Below are positions 6,919-15,264 of a DNA stretch of 64,000 bases, in pieces (the stretch's first letter is position 1; each line of letters opens with the position of its first letter). A program made the position numbers and the translations under genes. A model generated the notes under the pieces. The model made no database searches and was not told where the DNA came from. It saw nothing but the letters and a program-made list of their open reading frames with translations. Origin of the DNA: Venatoribacter pacificus. Its GTDB lineage: Bacteria; Pseudomonadota; Gammaproteobacteria; Pseudomonadales; Oceanobacteraceae. The DNA is taken from assembly GCF_025318105.1 (NCBI RefSeq), contig NZ_JAOANI010000031.1, positions 62,001 to 126,000 of the forward strand, written 5' to 3'.

Positions 6919-7776
6919 ATGTCGTTTATGTTGTTATCTGCGCTGGCCTGGTCGCTGTTTGATCTGGCGCGCAAAAAACTGACGGCTCATGCCGCGCCGT
7001 TAACGCTGGCTATCTGGCTCAGTGCCGGTGTCACACCGCTGTATCTGTTGTTGTGGCTGAGTCAGGGTGCGGCATTGCCGCAGGCTGCTTATTGGCCACC
7101 GGCGCTGGTGTCGCTGCTGTTTTCGGCGCTGGCCAGTGTCTGTTATATCCAGGCGCTCAGTGTCGGCCGTATTGCCTTGCTGGTGCCGGTGCTGTCGTTT
7201 ACGCCGGTGGTGGCTGCGCTGTTCAGTCTTTGGCTGCTGGATGAGTCTCTGAGCCAATTGCAATGGCTGGCCATGCTGAGCATTGTGCTGGCTATTTTTC
7301 TGCTGCATTCCGGCTGGAATCTGTTGCTGAAACCCAGAGCGGTGGGCACCGGTTTTGGCCTGATGTTAATTGTGGCGTTGTGCTGGGGTGCCGGAATTGT
7401 GTTCGACAAGCTGGCGCTGACGTCAGCGACGGTGTTTTTCCATGGTCTGATTCAGAGTGCCGGAATGTGTCTGGTATTGCTGCTGGCTTCAATGTTGGAT
7501 TCTGTGCGGCGTAAGCGAAAGCCTGAGCTGCCGCACTACGATGGCCCTAAGGGCTTGCTCGCTCTGGCGTTGCTGGTCTTTGTATTGGCAGTCAGCGGCC
7601 AGTGGCTGGCGTTGGATGAGGTTCATCCGGGCATTGTCGAAACGGCAAAGCGTGGCATCGGTATTATCGGTGCGGCCTGCTGGGGCGTGTGGTTGTTCGG
7701 GGAGAAGGTCAAACCGTGGCAGTTGCTGCTGATGCTGCTGATCATTGTTGCCACGGCGGGTCTGGCTTTGCACTGA
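6919..7776 (+). CDS. EamA/DMT family transporter
   Basis: A 285-residue inner-membrane protein of ten hydrophobic helices arranged as two EamA repeats, the first at about 5-135 and the second at about 150-285. The second repeat carries the typical ending with EKVKPWQLLLMLLIIVATAGL. DMT proteins move small metabolites; the substrate cannot be predicted. An in-frame ATG at 6889 would add ten residues, but the ATG at 6919 starts right at the first helix and has GGGA before it. It is divergent from the FNT gene and stands alone; its 3' end lies in a perfect inverted repeat shared with the convergent alkB. Confidence 0.85.
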   Translation: MSFMLLSALAWSLFDLARKKLTAHAAPLTLAIWLSAGVTPLYLLLWLSQGAALPQAAYWPPALVSLLFSALASVCYIQALSVGRIALLVPVLSFTPVVAALFSLWLLDESLSQLQWLAMLSIVLAIFLLHSGWNLLLKPRAVGTGFGLMLIVALCWGAGIVFDKLALTSATVFFHGLIQSAGMCLVLLLASMLDSVRRKRKPELPHYDGPKGLLALALLVFVLAVSGQWLALDEVHPGIVETAKRGIGIIGAACWGVWLFGEKVKPWQLLLMLLIIVATAGLALH

Positions 7777-7800
7777 GCCATAAACTTCCGGCTCAGTGCA
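7769..7800. terminator. inverted repeat between convergent EamA and alkB genes
   Basis: TGCACTGAGCC (7769-7779) and GGCTCAGTGCA (7790-7800) form a perfect 11-bp stem with a ten-base loop and include the EamA stop codon. No T-run follows on either strand, so termination is plausible but not certain. Confidence 0.5.
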
Positions 7801-7819
7801 GGTGTTCCGGCGTTTCCGC

Positions 7820-8941
7820 TCAGACGCTTTGCAGCTGGTGCTCTTCGCCTTTGTAGTAGCTTTCAACGCGCGGATTCATCACCTTAAACCACAGCGGCGG
7901 AATCAGCGCCATGACCACCATGGTGGCATAACCGCTGGGCAGTTGCGGGCTGACATCGTGATGACGCAGCACCTGATAACGGCGTTTCGGATACGCATGG
8001 TGGTCAGAGTGACGTTGCAGTTGGAACAGGAACAGGTTGGTGAGCAGATAATTGCTGTTCCACGAATGTTCGATATCCGGACGCTCGTAACGGCCGTTCT
8101 CCAGCTTGCGGCGATGCAGGCCGTAATGCTCAACGTAGTTGATCACTTCCAGCAGGCTGAAGGCAAAAAAGCTCTGTGCGGCAAAAAATAACACCCCCAT
8201 CCAGCCCCACAAGGCGCCGCATGTGGCCGCCAATAAGAGGCTGAAGGCATACCACCAGACCAGCTCATTGCGCCAGCTGAACGGTGAGTGACCTTTATGG
8301 CGCAGGCGCTTGGCTTCCAGTTTCCAGGCATTGAGGAAATTGTGCAGATAAGCATGGGGTAAAAACTGATACAGACTCTGACCGTAGCGTGAAGACGACG
8401 CATCGGTTGGCGTGGAAACATGCACATGGTGGCCACGGACATGCTCGACTTTAAAACCACCATAGGACACGCTGGCCAGCAACAGGCCGCCGGCCCATTG
8501 TTCGATTTTCGGATCTTTATGAATCAACTCGTGGCCGACATTGATGGCAATAATGCCGCCAACGGTGCCAATCGACATCAGCCAGCCCAGCTGGCCCACC
8601 CAACTCAGTTCAGCCGTCATAAAGACATGCCCGGCATAGAACATCACCGCCAGATACATCGGCAGACAGAGCAGCGTCAGCAGACGATAAAAGCGCTCTT
8701 CCGACAGTTTCGGCACTTCCACGGCTTCGTCCGGGTTTACCGGATCTTTGCCGATGATGTGATCAAAAACCGGTACGACGCCATACACAAACAGCAGCGG
8801 GAAGAAAGCGAACAGGTTGGCGTAACCGACGGTTTCCCACAGCCATTGCGACAGCGGCAGTAACAGCGGCGGAACGACAACCAGCAGGTAGGCATACTTT
8901 TTCAGCGACAGCATGCGAGAGGTTGATGCTTGTTCAGACAT
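7820..8941 (-). CDS. alkB: alkane 1-monooxygenase
   Basis: A 373-residue membrane di-iron hydroxylase that oxidises the terminal carbon of n-alkanes, using electrons from rubredoxin. About six hydrophobic segments are seen. The histidine boxes are all present: HELIHK near 138, EHVRGHHVHVS near 168 and LQRHSDHHAYPKRRYQVLRHH near 312. The AlkB-specific NYVEHYGLHRRK lies near 273. The ATG at 8941 has AGGAG at six bases; the ATG at 8947 would touch the AGGAG. No rubredoxin gene is nearby. A GntR gene is divergent, with a GntR-type palindrome between the two. The order alkB-gntR-smc-zipA-ligA recalls the alkB2 locus of Pseudomonas aeruginosa (from memory). Confidence 0.96.
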   Translation of the reverse strand: MSEQASTSRMLSLKKYAYLLVVVPPLLLPLSQWLWETVGYANLFAFFPLLFVYGVVPVFDHIIGKDPVNPDEAVEVPKLSEERFYRLLTLLCLPMYLAVMFYAGHVFMTAELSWVGQLGWLMSIGTVGGIIAINVGHELIHKDPKIEQWAGGLLLASVSYGGFKVEHVRGHHVHVSTPTDASSSRYGQSLYQFLPHAYLHNFLNAWKLEAKRLRHKGHSPFSWRNELVWWYAFSLLLAATCGALWGWMGVLFFAAQSFFAFSLLEVINYVEHYGLHRRKLENGRYERPDIEHSWNSNYLLTNLFLFQLQRHSDHHAYPKRRYQVLRHHDVSPQLPSGYATMVVMALIPPLWFKVMNPRVESYYKGEEHQLQSV

Positions 8942-8980
8942 ATTCATCTCCTGAGTACTTTGTTGTTATTGTGTTCAGGA

Positions 8981-8991
8981 TTGTCTGACAA
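8981..8991. promoter_or_regulatory. putative GntR/FadR-type operator before alkB
   Basis: TTGTCTGACAA is a perfect 5-1-5 palindrome and fits the FadR-subfamily consensus TNGTNNNACNA. It lies 40 bases before the alkB start, and the divergent neighbour encodes a GntR/FCD regulator. Confidence 0.55.
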
Positions 8992-9102
8992 TTTTGTCCG
9001 GCGAGCAGGGTTTTTGTCTGGTCATTTGCGGCCGGGTAACGCCATATTGGCGGGCAGCGAGGATGCCCGGTGGTGGACTTATGATTGTCTGCGGTCTCAG
9101 TT

Positions 9103-9119
9103 GTTACCAGCGTGGTAAC
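9103..9119. promoter_or_regulatory. perfect inverted repeat in the alkB/gntR intergenic region
   Basis: GTTACCA-GCG-TGGTAAC is a 7-3-7 palindrome 142 bases before the regulator start. It could be an operator for the GntR protein or another regulator. Its sequence differs from the palindrome at 8981, so both are unlikely to bind the same dimer equally well. Confidence 0.45.
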
Positions 9120-9260
9120 CACTACCGTCACCAGAAGCGGAACTGTGCCGCAAAATCAGTGACCACTATGGATGCCAGCAGGGTTCGGCATAGCCCGGTT
9201 GTGCAGCATTCTGTGCTAACATCGCCGCCGGATTTTTTTATCAACAGAGAACAGACCCCC

Positions 9261-9932
9261 ATGAGTTTTTCTGCGCCTGAAAGCCTTTCCGAACAGATTG
9301 CCCGCTATCTGGCGCAACGCATTATTCAGGGGCAGCTTAAATCCGCTGAACGGATTCAGGAAACCCGCGTGGTCAGTGAGCTGGAAGTGAGCCGCGGTTC
9401 GGTACGCGAAGCGTTGCTGATACTCGAAAGCCGTCATCTGATTGATATTCTGCCGCGTCGTGGCGCGGTGGTGGCAACGCTGACAGAGCAAGGCGTCAAC
9501 AGCCTGTACGATCTGTACATCAATCTGCTCACCATGCTGGCGCAGCGGGTTGCAGAAAACTGGACCGATGATAATGTCCGGCCGCTGCTGGCACAGATGC
9601 AGGCCATCCAGTCCTTGCAGCAAAGCGAAGACAAAGTCGCCTTTGTTGAATCCGGTTTCGTCCTTATGCGCATGGCATTTGCCATTGCCGGCAATCAGTA
9701 TCTGGCGGAAGTGCTGGAAGACCTGCAACCGGTATTGCACCGAACTTATGCGCTGGCGATCCGTCGTTCCCCCCACGAAACCGAATACGCCGCGCGCTTT
9801 TTTGCCGGCCTGATGGAAGCGGTATTAAAACGCAACCTGCAGGCGCTACCGGGCTTATTACAGAATTATGGTCAGCATCAGCGTGAACTGGTGCTGGCAG
9901 CGATGGCTGAGGAGGCCTCAACATGCGCTTAA
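9261..9932 (+). CDS. GntR family transcriptional regulator (FCD type)
   Basis: A 223-residue regulator with an N-terminal winged helix-turn-helix (about 8-70: LAQRIIQGQLKSAERIQE, VSRGSVREALLILESRHLI, PRRGAVVATL) and an all-helical FCD ligand domain (about 80-215). The longer frame from 8994 is not credible, as its first 89 codons run through non-coding DNA; the ATG at 9261 begins the family pattern. Divergent from alkB, it is a candidate sensor of an alkane-derived acid or acyl-CoA, which is inference. Its last ten bases overlap the start of smc, so the two genes are probably cotranscribed. Confidence 0.9.
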   Translation: MSFSAPESLSEQIARYLAQRIIQGQLKSAERIQETRVVSELEVSRGSVREALLILESRHLIDILPRRGAVVATLTEQGVNSLYDLYINLLTMLAQRVAENWTDDNVRPLLAQMQAIQSLQQSEDKVAFVESGFVLMRMAFAIAGNQYLAEVLEDLQPVLHRTYALAIRRSPHETEYAARFFAGLMEAVLKRNLQALPGLLQNYGQHQRELVLAAMAEEASTCA

Positions 9933-12900
9933 AAGCCATCAAACTGGCGGGCTTTAAATCCTTTGTTGATCCGACCACGGTGCCGTTCAGCACCAATATG
10001 ACCGGTATTGTTGGCCCCAACGGCTGTGGTAAATCCAACACCATTGATGCGGTGCGCTGGGTGATGGGCGAAAGCTCAGCCAAATATCTGCGCGGCGATG
10101 CCATGACCGACGTTATCTTTAATGGTTCGTCCGAACGTAAGCCGGTGGGCAAAGCCAGTGTCGATCTGATTTTTGATAACAGCGACGGCACTTTACGTGG
10201 AGAGTACGCGGGGTACGCTGAAGTCAGCCTGCGCCGTCAGGTAACCCGCGATGGGCAATCGACCTATTTCCTTAACGGCAGCAAATGCCGCCGTAAAGAC
10301 ATTACCGATATTTTCCTTGGCACCGGTCTTGGTCCGCGCTCCTACGCCATTATCGAACAGGGCATGATTTCACGCCTGATTGAAGCCAAGCCGGAAGAGC
10401 TGCGCGTGTATGTGGAAGAAGCCGCCGGTATTTCCAAATACAAAGAACGCCGCCGTGAAACCGAAAACCGCATGCGCCGCACCCATGAAAACCTTGAGCG
10501 CCTGCAGGATATCCGTCAGGAGCTGGAGCGGCAGCTATCCCATCTGCAGCGTCAGGCCCAGGCGGCAGAAAAGTACAAAGAATTAAAAACCCAGGAGCGC
10601 GAGAAAAAGGCGCAGTTGCAGGCCCTGAAATGGCAGGCATTGGATGCGGACTACCGCGTGCGCGAGCTGAAAATTGCCGAGCATCAGACCCAGTTCGAAG
10701 CCCATATGGCTGAACAGCGTGCCGCCGATGCCGAAATCGAAGGCCTGCGTCTGGAACATCAGGAAAAAGGCGATCTGTTCAACAGCGCACAGAGCAAATA
10801 CTACGAAGTAGGTGCTCACATTGCCCGCCACGAGCAGAAACTGGAGCATCAGGCGCAGATGGCGTTGCAGCTTGATCAGGATATGGCCGAAGCCGAAAAG
10901 GCCATTCTCGAAACGCAGAAATCACTGGAAGAAGACCAGCTTGCCCGTGAAACCGTCGGTGAAGAACTGATGCTGCTGGAGCCAGAACTGGAGATGCTGT
11001 TAGCCGGTGAAGAAGAAGCCAGCGCCATGCTGCTGGAAGCCGAAGAATCTCAGGCCCGCTGGCAGGATGCCTGGGACAGCTTTACCCAGCGCGCCAGTGA
11101 ACCGACCCGCCAGGCAGAAGTGGCGCAGACCCGCATTCAGAACAGCGAGCAGCAGCTTACCCGTCTTGACCAGCAGATTCGTCGTCTGGAAGAGGAACTG
11201 CAGCAGCTGAAAGACAACCCGGAGCTGGAAGAAATTCAGCTGCTGGCCGAAGAAGTCAGCGAGCAGGAACTGGCCGCCGACAGTCAGCAGGAGCGCCTCG
11301 ACAGCTTGCAGGAACAGGTCAGTGATGGCCGCGAACAGCTGGAGCAGCAACGCCGTCAGCTGGACGAAGGTAAAGCGCAGTTACAGCAGATGCTGAACCG
11401 CAAAGCCACCCTTGATGCGCTGCAGAAAGCCGCTTTGGGGCAGGGCTCCGAAGCCGTTAGTCACTGGCTGGAAAGCCATCAACTGGCGCGTAAACCGCGT
11501 CTGGCCGAACAGATTCAGGTCGAAAGTGGCTGGGAACGGGCGGTTGAAACGGTTCTGGGTGATTACCTGCAGGCGGTCATGATTGATCAGCTCGACCCCG
11601 CCCAACACTGGCTCGGCAGTTTTAAAGAAGGCCATCTCAGTTTATGGCAGCAGGGGCAGGGTGCTGCTGCGGTTAGCAGCAGCCATGCCGATACCCTGGC
11701 AGCCAAAGTGCAGAGCCGTCAGGACGTCAGCGGCCTGCTGGCCGGGGTTAAAGTGGCCGCAGATCTGGCCTCTGCGCTGGCGGCGCGCGGTACGCTGGGT
11801 GCCCACGAATCCATTATTACTGCCGATGGCATCTGGATTGGCCCCAACTGGTTACGTGTAGCCCGTGCTGCCGATGGCGAAGGTGGTGTACTGGCGCGTC
11901 AGCAGGAACTGGACGTACTCGACGATCAGATTGAAGAACTGGATATTCAGGTTGAAGAGTGGGATGCCGATCTGGATGCCGACCAGCTTAAACTGCGTTC
12001 GCTGGAGCAGCAGCGTGAAACCGCCCAGCGTGAACAGCAACAGGTCAGCCAGAAACTCATCACATTAAAATCTCAGCTGTCCGGCAAACAGGCACGTGCT
12101 GAGCAGTTTGCCCTGCGCAGCGACAAACTCAATCAGGACATTACTGAAGCCCGTCAGCAGCAGGCGCTGGAGCGCGAAGCGCTGGAAGAGCTGCGCCTGA
12201 CCTGGCAGGAAGCAATGAGCGCCATCGATGACGATACCGACGAGCGCGAGCGTCTGCAGGCTGAACGTAACCGCGTGCAGCAACTGCTGGAGCGGGCGCG
12301 CATGGAATCGCGTCAGCATCAGGACAAAGCCCATCAGCTGCAACTGAAAGTGCAAACGCTGAGAAGCCGCGAGCAGAGCCTGCAACAGGCCATTGAGCGT
12401 CTGGCCGCCCAGATGCAGCGCCTGCGCGAACGTAAACAGCAGATTCTCGATAACCAGAACCGTGATCACAGCGCCGACCTCGACGAGCTGAAAGCGGAAA
12501 TGGAAGAATTACTGGAGCGCCGTCTCGATGCCGAGCAGATTATGTCGGCCGCACGCCATGCGCTGGAAGCCGTCGACGCCCGCTTGCGCGAACTGGAGCA
12601 GGCCCGTGCCGAAGCCGAGAAAAAAGCACTGGAAGTGCGTAACGAACTGGAAAAAGTGCGCATGGAGTGTCAGGCACTGGATATCCGTCGTCAGGCGCTG
12701 GTAGAAAACCTGCAGGAAGAAAAGCTCACCTTAAAAGATGTGCTCGACAATATGCCGGAAGAGGCAGATGCCGACAGCTGGCAGGAAGAGCTGGCACGCA
12801 TTGCCGAACGTATTCAGCGCCTGGGCGCGATTAACCTCGCCGCGATTGATGAATACCGTATTCAGTCCGAGCGTAAAGTGTATCTGGATGCGCAGAATGA

Positions 12901-13435
12901 TGATCTGGAAAAAGCGCTGAACACCCTCGAAGGCGCGATCCAGAAAATCGACCGTGAAACCCGTACCCGCTTCCAGGAAACGTTCGACAAAATGAACGCC
13001 GGCCTGGCCGAACTGTTCCCGAAAGTGTTTGGTGGCGGCCATGCCTGTCTGGAGCTGACCGACGAAGATTTGCTGACCACCGGGGTGGCGATTATGGCGC
13101 GTCCGCCGGGCAAGAAAAACAGCACCATTCATCTGCTGTCCGGTGGCGAAAAAGCCCTGACTGCCATCGCGCTGGTGTTCTCCATCTTCCAGCTGAATCC
13201 GGCGCCGTTCTGTATGCTTGATGAGGTGGATGCACCACTGGATGACGCCAACGTTGGCCGCTATGCGCGTCTGGTGAAGGCGATGTCAGAAAAAGTGCAG
13301 TTTATTTATATCACCCACAACAAAATTGCCATGGAAATGGCGTCTCAGTTGATGGGGGTGACCATGCACGAGCCGGGGGTTTCCCGTCTGGTGTCGGTGG
13401 ATGTCGAAGAAGCGGCAGAAATGATCGACGCCTGA
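9923..13435 (+). CDS. smc: chromosome segregation protein SMC
   Basis: A 1170-residue SMC ATPase that folds and segregates the chromosome with ScpA and ScpB. The N-terminal Walker A is GPNGCGKSNTIDAVRWVMGE near 32. Two long coiled coils (about 170-500 and 660-1000) flank a hinge near 510-650. At the C-terminus are the signature LLSGGEKALTAIAL near 1070 and the Walker B PFCMLDEVDAPLDD near 1093. Full family length. The ATG at 9923 lies inside the end of the GntR gene. Followed by zipA and ligA, a common gene order in gammaproteobacteria that use SMC instead of MukBEF. Confidence 0.97.
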   Translation: MRLKAIKLAGFKSFVDPTTVPFSTNMTGIVGPNGCGKSNTIDAVRWVMGESSAKYLRGDAMTDVIFNGSSERKPVGKASVDLIFDNSDGTLRGEYAGYAEVSLRRQVTRDGQSTYFLNGSKCRRKDITDIFLGTGLGPRSYAIIEQGMISRLIEAKPEELRVYVEEAAGISKYKERRRETENRMRRTHENLERLQDIRQELERQLSHLQRQAQAAEKYKELKTQEREKKAQLQALKWQALDADYRVRELKIAEHQTQFEAHMAEQRAADAEIEGLRLEHQEKGDLFNSAQSKYYEVGAHIARHEQKLEHQAQMALQLDQDMAEAEKAILETQKSLEEDQLARETVGEELMLLEPELEMLLAGEEEASAMLLEAEESQARWQDAWDSFTQRASEPTRQAEVAQTRIQNSEQQLTRLDQQIRRLEEELQQLKDNPELEEIQLLAEEVSEQELAADSQQERLDSLQEQVSDGREQLEQQRRQLDEGKAQLQQMLNRKATLDALQKAALGQGSEAVSHWLESHQLARKPRLAEQIQVESGWERAVETVLGDYLQAVMIDQLDPAQHWLGSFKEGHLSLWQQGQGAAAVSSSHADTLAAKVQSRQDVSGLLAGVKVAADLASALAARGTLGAHESIITADGIWIGPNWLRVARAADGEGGVLARQQELDVLDDQIEELDIQVEEWDADLDADQLKLRSLEQQRETAQREQQQVSQKLITLKSQLSGKQARAEQFALRSDKLNQDITEARQQQALEREALEELRLTWQEAMSAIDDDTDERERLQAERNRVQQLLERARMESRQHQDKAHQLQLKVQTLRSREQSLQQAIERLAAQMQRLRERKQQILDNQNRDHSADLDELKAEMEELLERRLDAEQIMSAARHALEAVDARLRELEQARAEAEKKALEVRNELEKVRMECQALDIRRQALVENLQEEKLTLKDVLDNMPEEADADSWQEELARIAERIQRLGAINLAAIDEYRIQSERKVYLDAQNDDLEKALNTLEGAIQKIDRETRTRFQETFDKMNAGLAELFPKVFGGGHACLELTDEDLLTTGVAIMARPPGKKNSTIHLLSGGEKALTAIALVFSIFQLNPAPFCMLDEVDAPLDDANVGRYARLVKAMSEKVQFIYITHNKIAMEMASQLMGVTMHEPGVSRLVSVDVEEAAEMIDA

Positions 13436-13676
13436 TGGCTGGCGACTAAAGTCGTGGCCGGCTCTGCGACAGCAGATTGTTGTGGTAGCCGATGCTGGCG
13501 GAAAGTCATACCAAGGAATGCCTGGCCGCAAAAAAGAGGCCAAAAGCGCCGTCCGGGGTCTGTTTTCGCGTGAATCGTTGTGTAACACTTTGAACCCAAA
13601 TAACCCCTGCCGTTCTGATGTCCCATCGAGCGCTTTTCCGGAGCGGCAAAACAGTGAATGAAAGTCTGAGGCAACT

Positions 13677-15263
13677 ATGGAATGGAGTTGGCGAACCGTC
13701 CTGATCCTGATTGGATTATTAGCGATGGTGGCAATATTAATTGATGGTTTCCGCCGCATGCGTCGTGCCCGTGCGGAAGCTTTGCGTCTGGATGTCAGCC
13801 ACGATTACCGTTTCCCGGATGACAGCCATAACCCGGAGCTGCCGGGTGGGGCGCGCGTGGTAAATCACGCGGCGGCAACCCGAAACAGCAACGACCGGAA
13901 TAGCGACCGCCAGAATGTGGAGCAGGATGATCTGCATTCTGCCCAGCACGATGCCCAGCGCCCGCAGCAAAGCAGCCAGCAACACGACGATGATGATGCG
14001 TTATTAGGGTTCCGTTCGGCCCAGCAACGTACCGCTGAGCAGGAGCGCGCCCGTCACAATGCCCAGGAGCCGGTTTTTACCGAGCTGGAAGGTAATTTCT
14101 CAACCGAAGAAGAGCCGGTGATTCCGTGGGAAGACGATCTGGGCCCGGCGCGGGTGGTGAAATCGGCCGTGGTGGTTAAACCGGCTGCCAAAGCGCCGGT
14201 TGCTGAATCTTTGCCTGACAACGATGACGCTGACAGCAGCATTGCCGCCCGCTCAAGCACGACAGCCGATGACGCAGAAGATCATACCGTTGCTGGCAGT
14301 TCAGCAGAGCAGCGAACAGAACAGCGCGCAGAACAACGCGCAGAACATGCCGATATGCAGCTGGGTCATAGCCAGGAAATTCATGCCAACGCTGCTCAGG
14401 CCAGATCTGAGCATCGGGTAGAAGATCTGGATATCCCGCCATCGCCGCTGATTCCCAAAGCCCGACCGGTCAATCTGGATGAAAAATTTCCGGTACTGCT
14501 GGATGTCGAAGAACTGGGTGACGATGACATCAAACCGCAGATTGATGCTCAGGCCGCGGATGAAAAAACTCCCGCCAGCAGCGCAGGCAACGCTCAGGAC
14601 ACAGCAGGCAACGCTGAGGGCCCGGCAGAAAATACCGACACGCCGAGCAAGCCTGAGCTGGCCGAATCCGATGGAAAGCAATCTACGCATATCGATGATC
14701 TGGCCGAAATAAATGATCCGCACCTGGAACAGGAAGTGGACAAACTGCCGTCTGATTTGCCATTGCAGCCGGTGAATTTTGCCGGTGCCAATGCCGAGCG
14801 ACTGGCCAGCCGCGGGATACCGGAACTGGTGCTGGAAATTCATGCCATTGCGCGTGATCCGCTGGGTTTTTCCGGCAAAGATATTCTGTTTCTGTTTAAC
14901 AGCTGCGATCTGCGCTTTGGCGAAAAAGACATTTTCCACCGTTTTGAACAAGCCGATGGCGAAGGCTGTATTCAGTTTTCAGTCGCGCAGAGTTATGAAC
15001 CCGGTATTTTTGTTCCGGCAGCCATGGCGCAGCAGCATTTCCGTGGCCTGAGTTTCTTTATGAGTCTGCCGGGGGCGAAAAACCCACGCGAAGCATACGA
15101 AGCCATGTCGGAAATGGCATTGGTGGTTGCGCGTAAATTACATGCCGATGTGTACGACGGTGCCCGCAGTGCATTAACACCGCAAACCATGGAACATGAT
15201 CGCCAGCAAATTATGGATTTTGAACGACGCCAGCGTCTGGCCCTGAAAAAACAAGCTAAATAA
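13677..15263 (+). CDS. zipA: cell division protein ZipA
   Basis: A 528-residue bitopic division protein that tethers FtsZ to the inner membrane. A membrane helix lies at residues 5-22 (TVLILIGLLAMVAILIDGF), followed by a basic RRMRRARAE stretch. A long acidic, Gln- and Ala-rich linker follows (about 40-365), then the FtsZ-binding ZipA_C domain (about 370-510, with the LHADVYDGARSALT segment). E. coli ZipA has 328 residues, so the linker here is about 200 longer. It contains a small repeat, AEQRTEQRAEQRAEH, near 205-220. GAGG precedes the ATG. It is placed between smc and ligA. Confidence 0.93.
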   Translation: MEWSWRTVLILIGLLAMVAILIDGFRRMRRARAEALRLDVSHDYRFPDDSHNPELPGGARVVNHAAATRNSNDRNSDRQNVEQDDLHSAQHDAQRPQQSSQQHDDDDALLGFRSAQQRTAEQERARHNAQEPVFTELEGNFSTEEEPVIPWEDDLGPARVVKSAVVVKPAAKAPVAESLPDNDDADSSIAARSSTTADDAEDHTVAGSSAEQRTEQRAEQRAEHADMQLGHSQEIHANAAQARSEHRVEDLDIPPSPLIPKARPVNLDEKFPVLLDVEELGDDDIKPQIDAQAADEKTPASSAGNAQDTAGNAEGPAENTDTPSKPELAESDGKQSTHIDDLAEINDPHLEQEVDKLPSDLPLQPVNFAGANAERLASRGIPELVLEIHAIARDPLGFSGKDILFLFNSCDLRFGEKDIFHRFEQADGEGCIQFSVAQSYEPGIFVPAAMAQQHFRGLSFFMSLPGAKNPREAYEAMSEMALVVARKLHADVYDGARSALTPQTMEHDRQQIMDFERRQRLALKKQAK

Positions 15264-15264
15264 T

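Noticed and set aside
8420..8863. 147-residue ORF antisense to alkB
   Set aside because: It lies within the conserved hydroxylase gene on the other strand and has no ribosome site or family.
8994..9260. N-terminal extension of the GntR regulator
   Set aside because: The added 89 residues cover the alkB operator region and match nothing; the family begins at the ATG at 9261.
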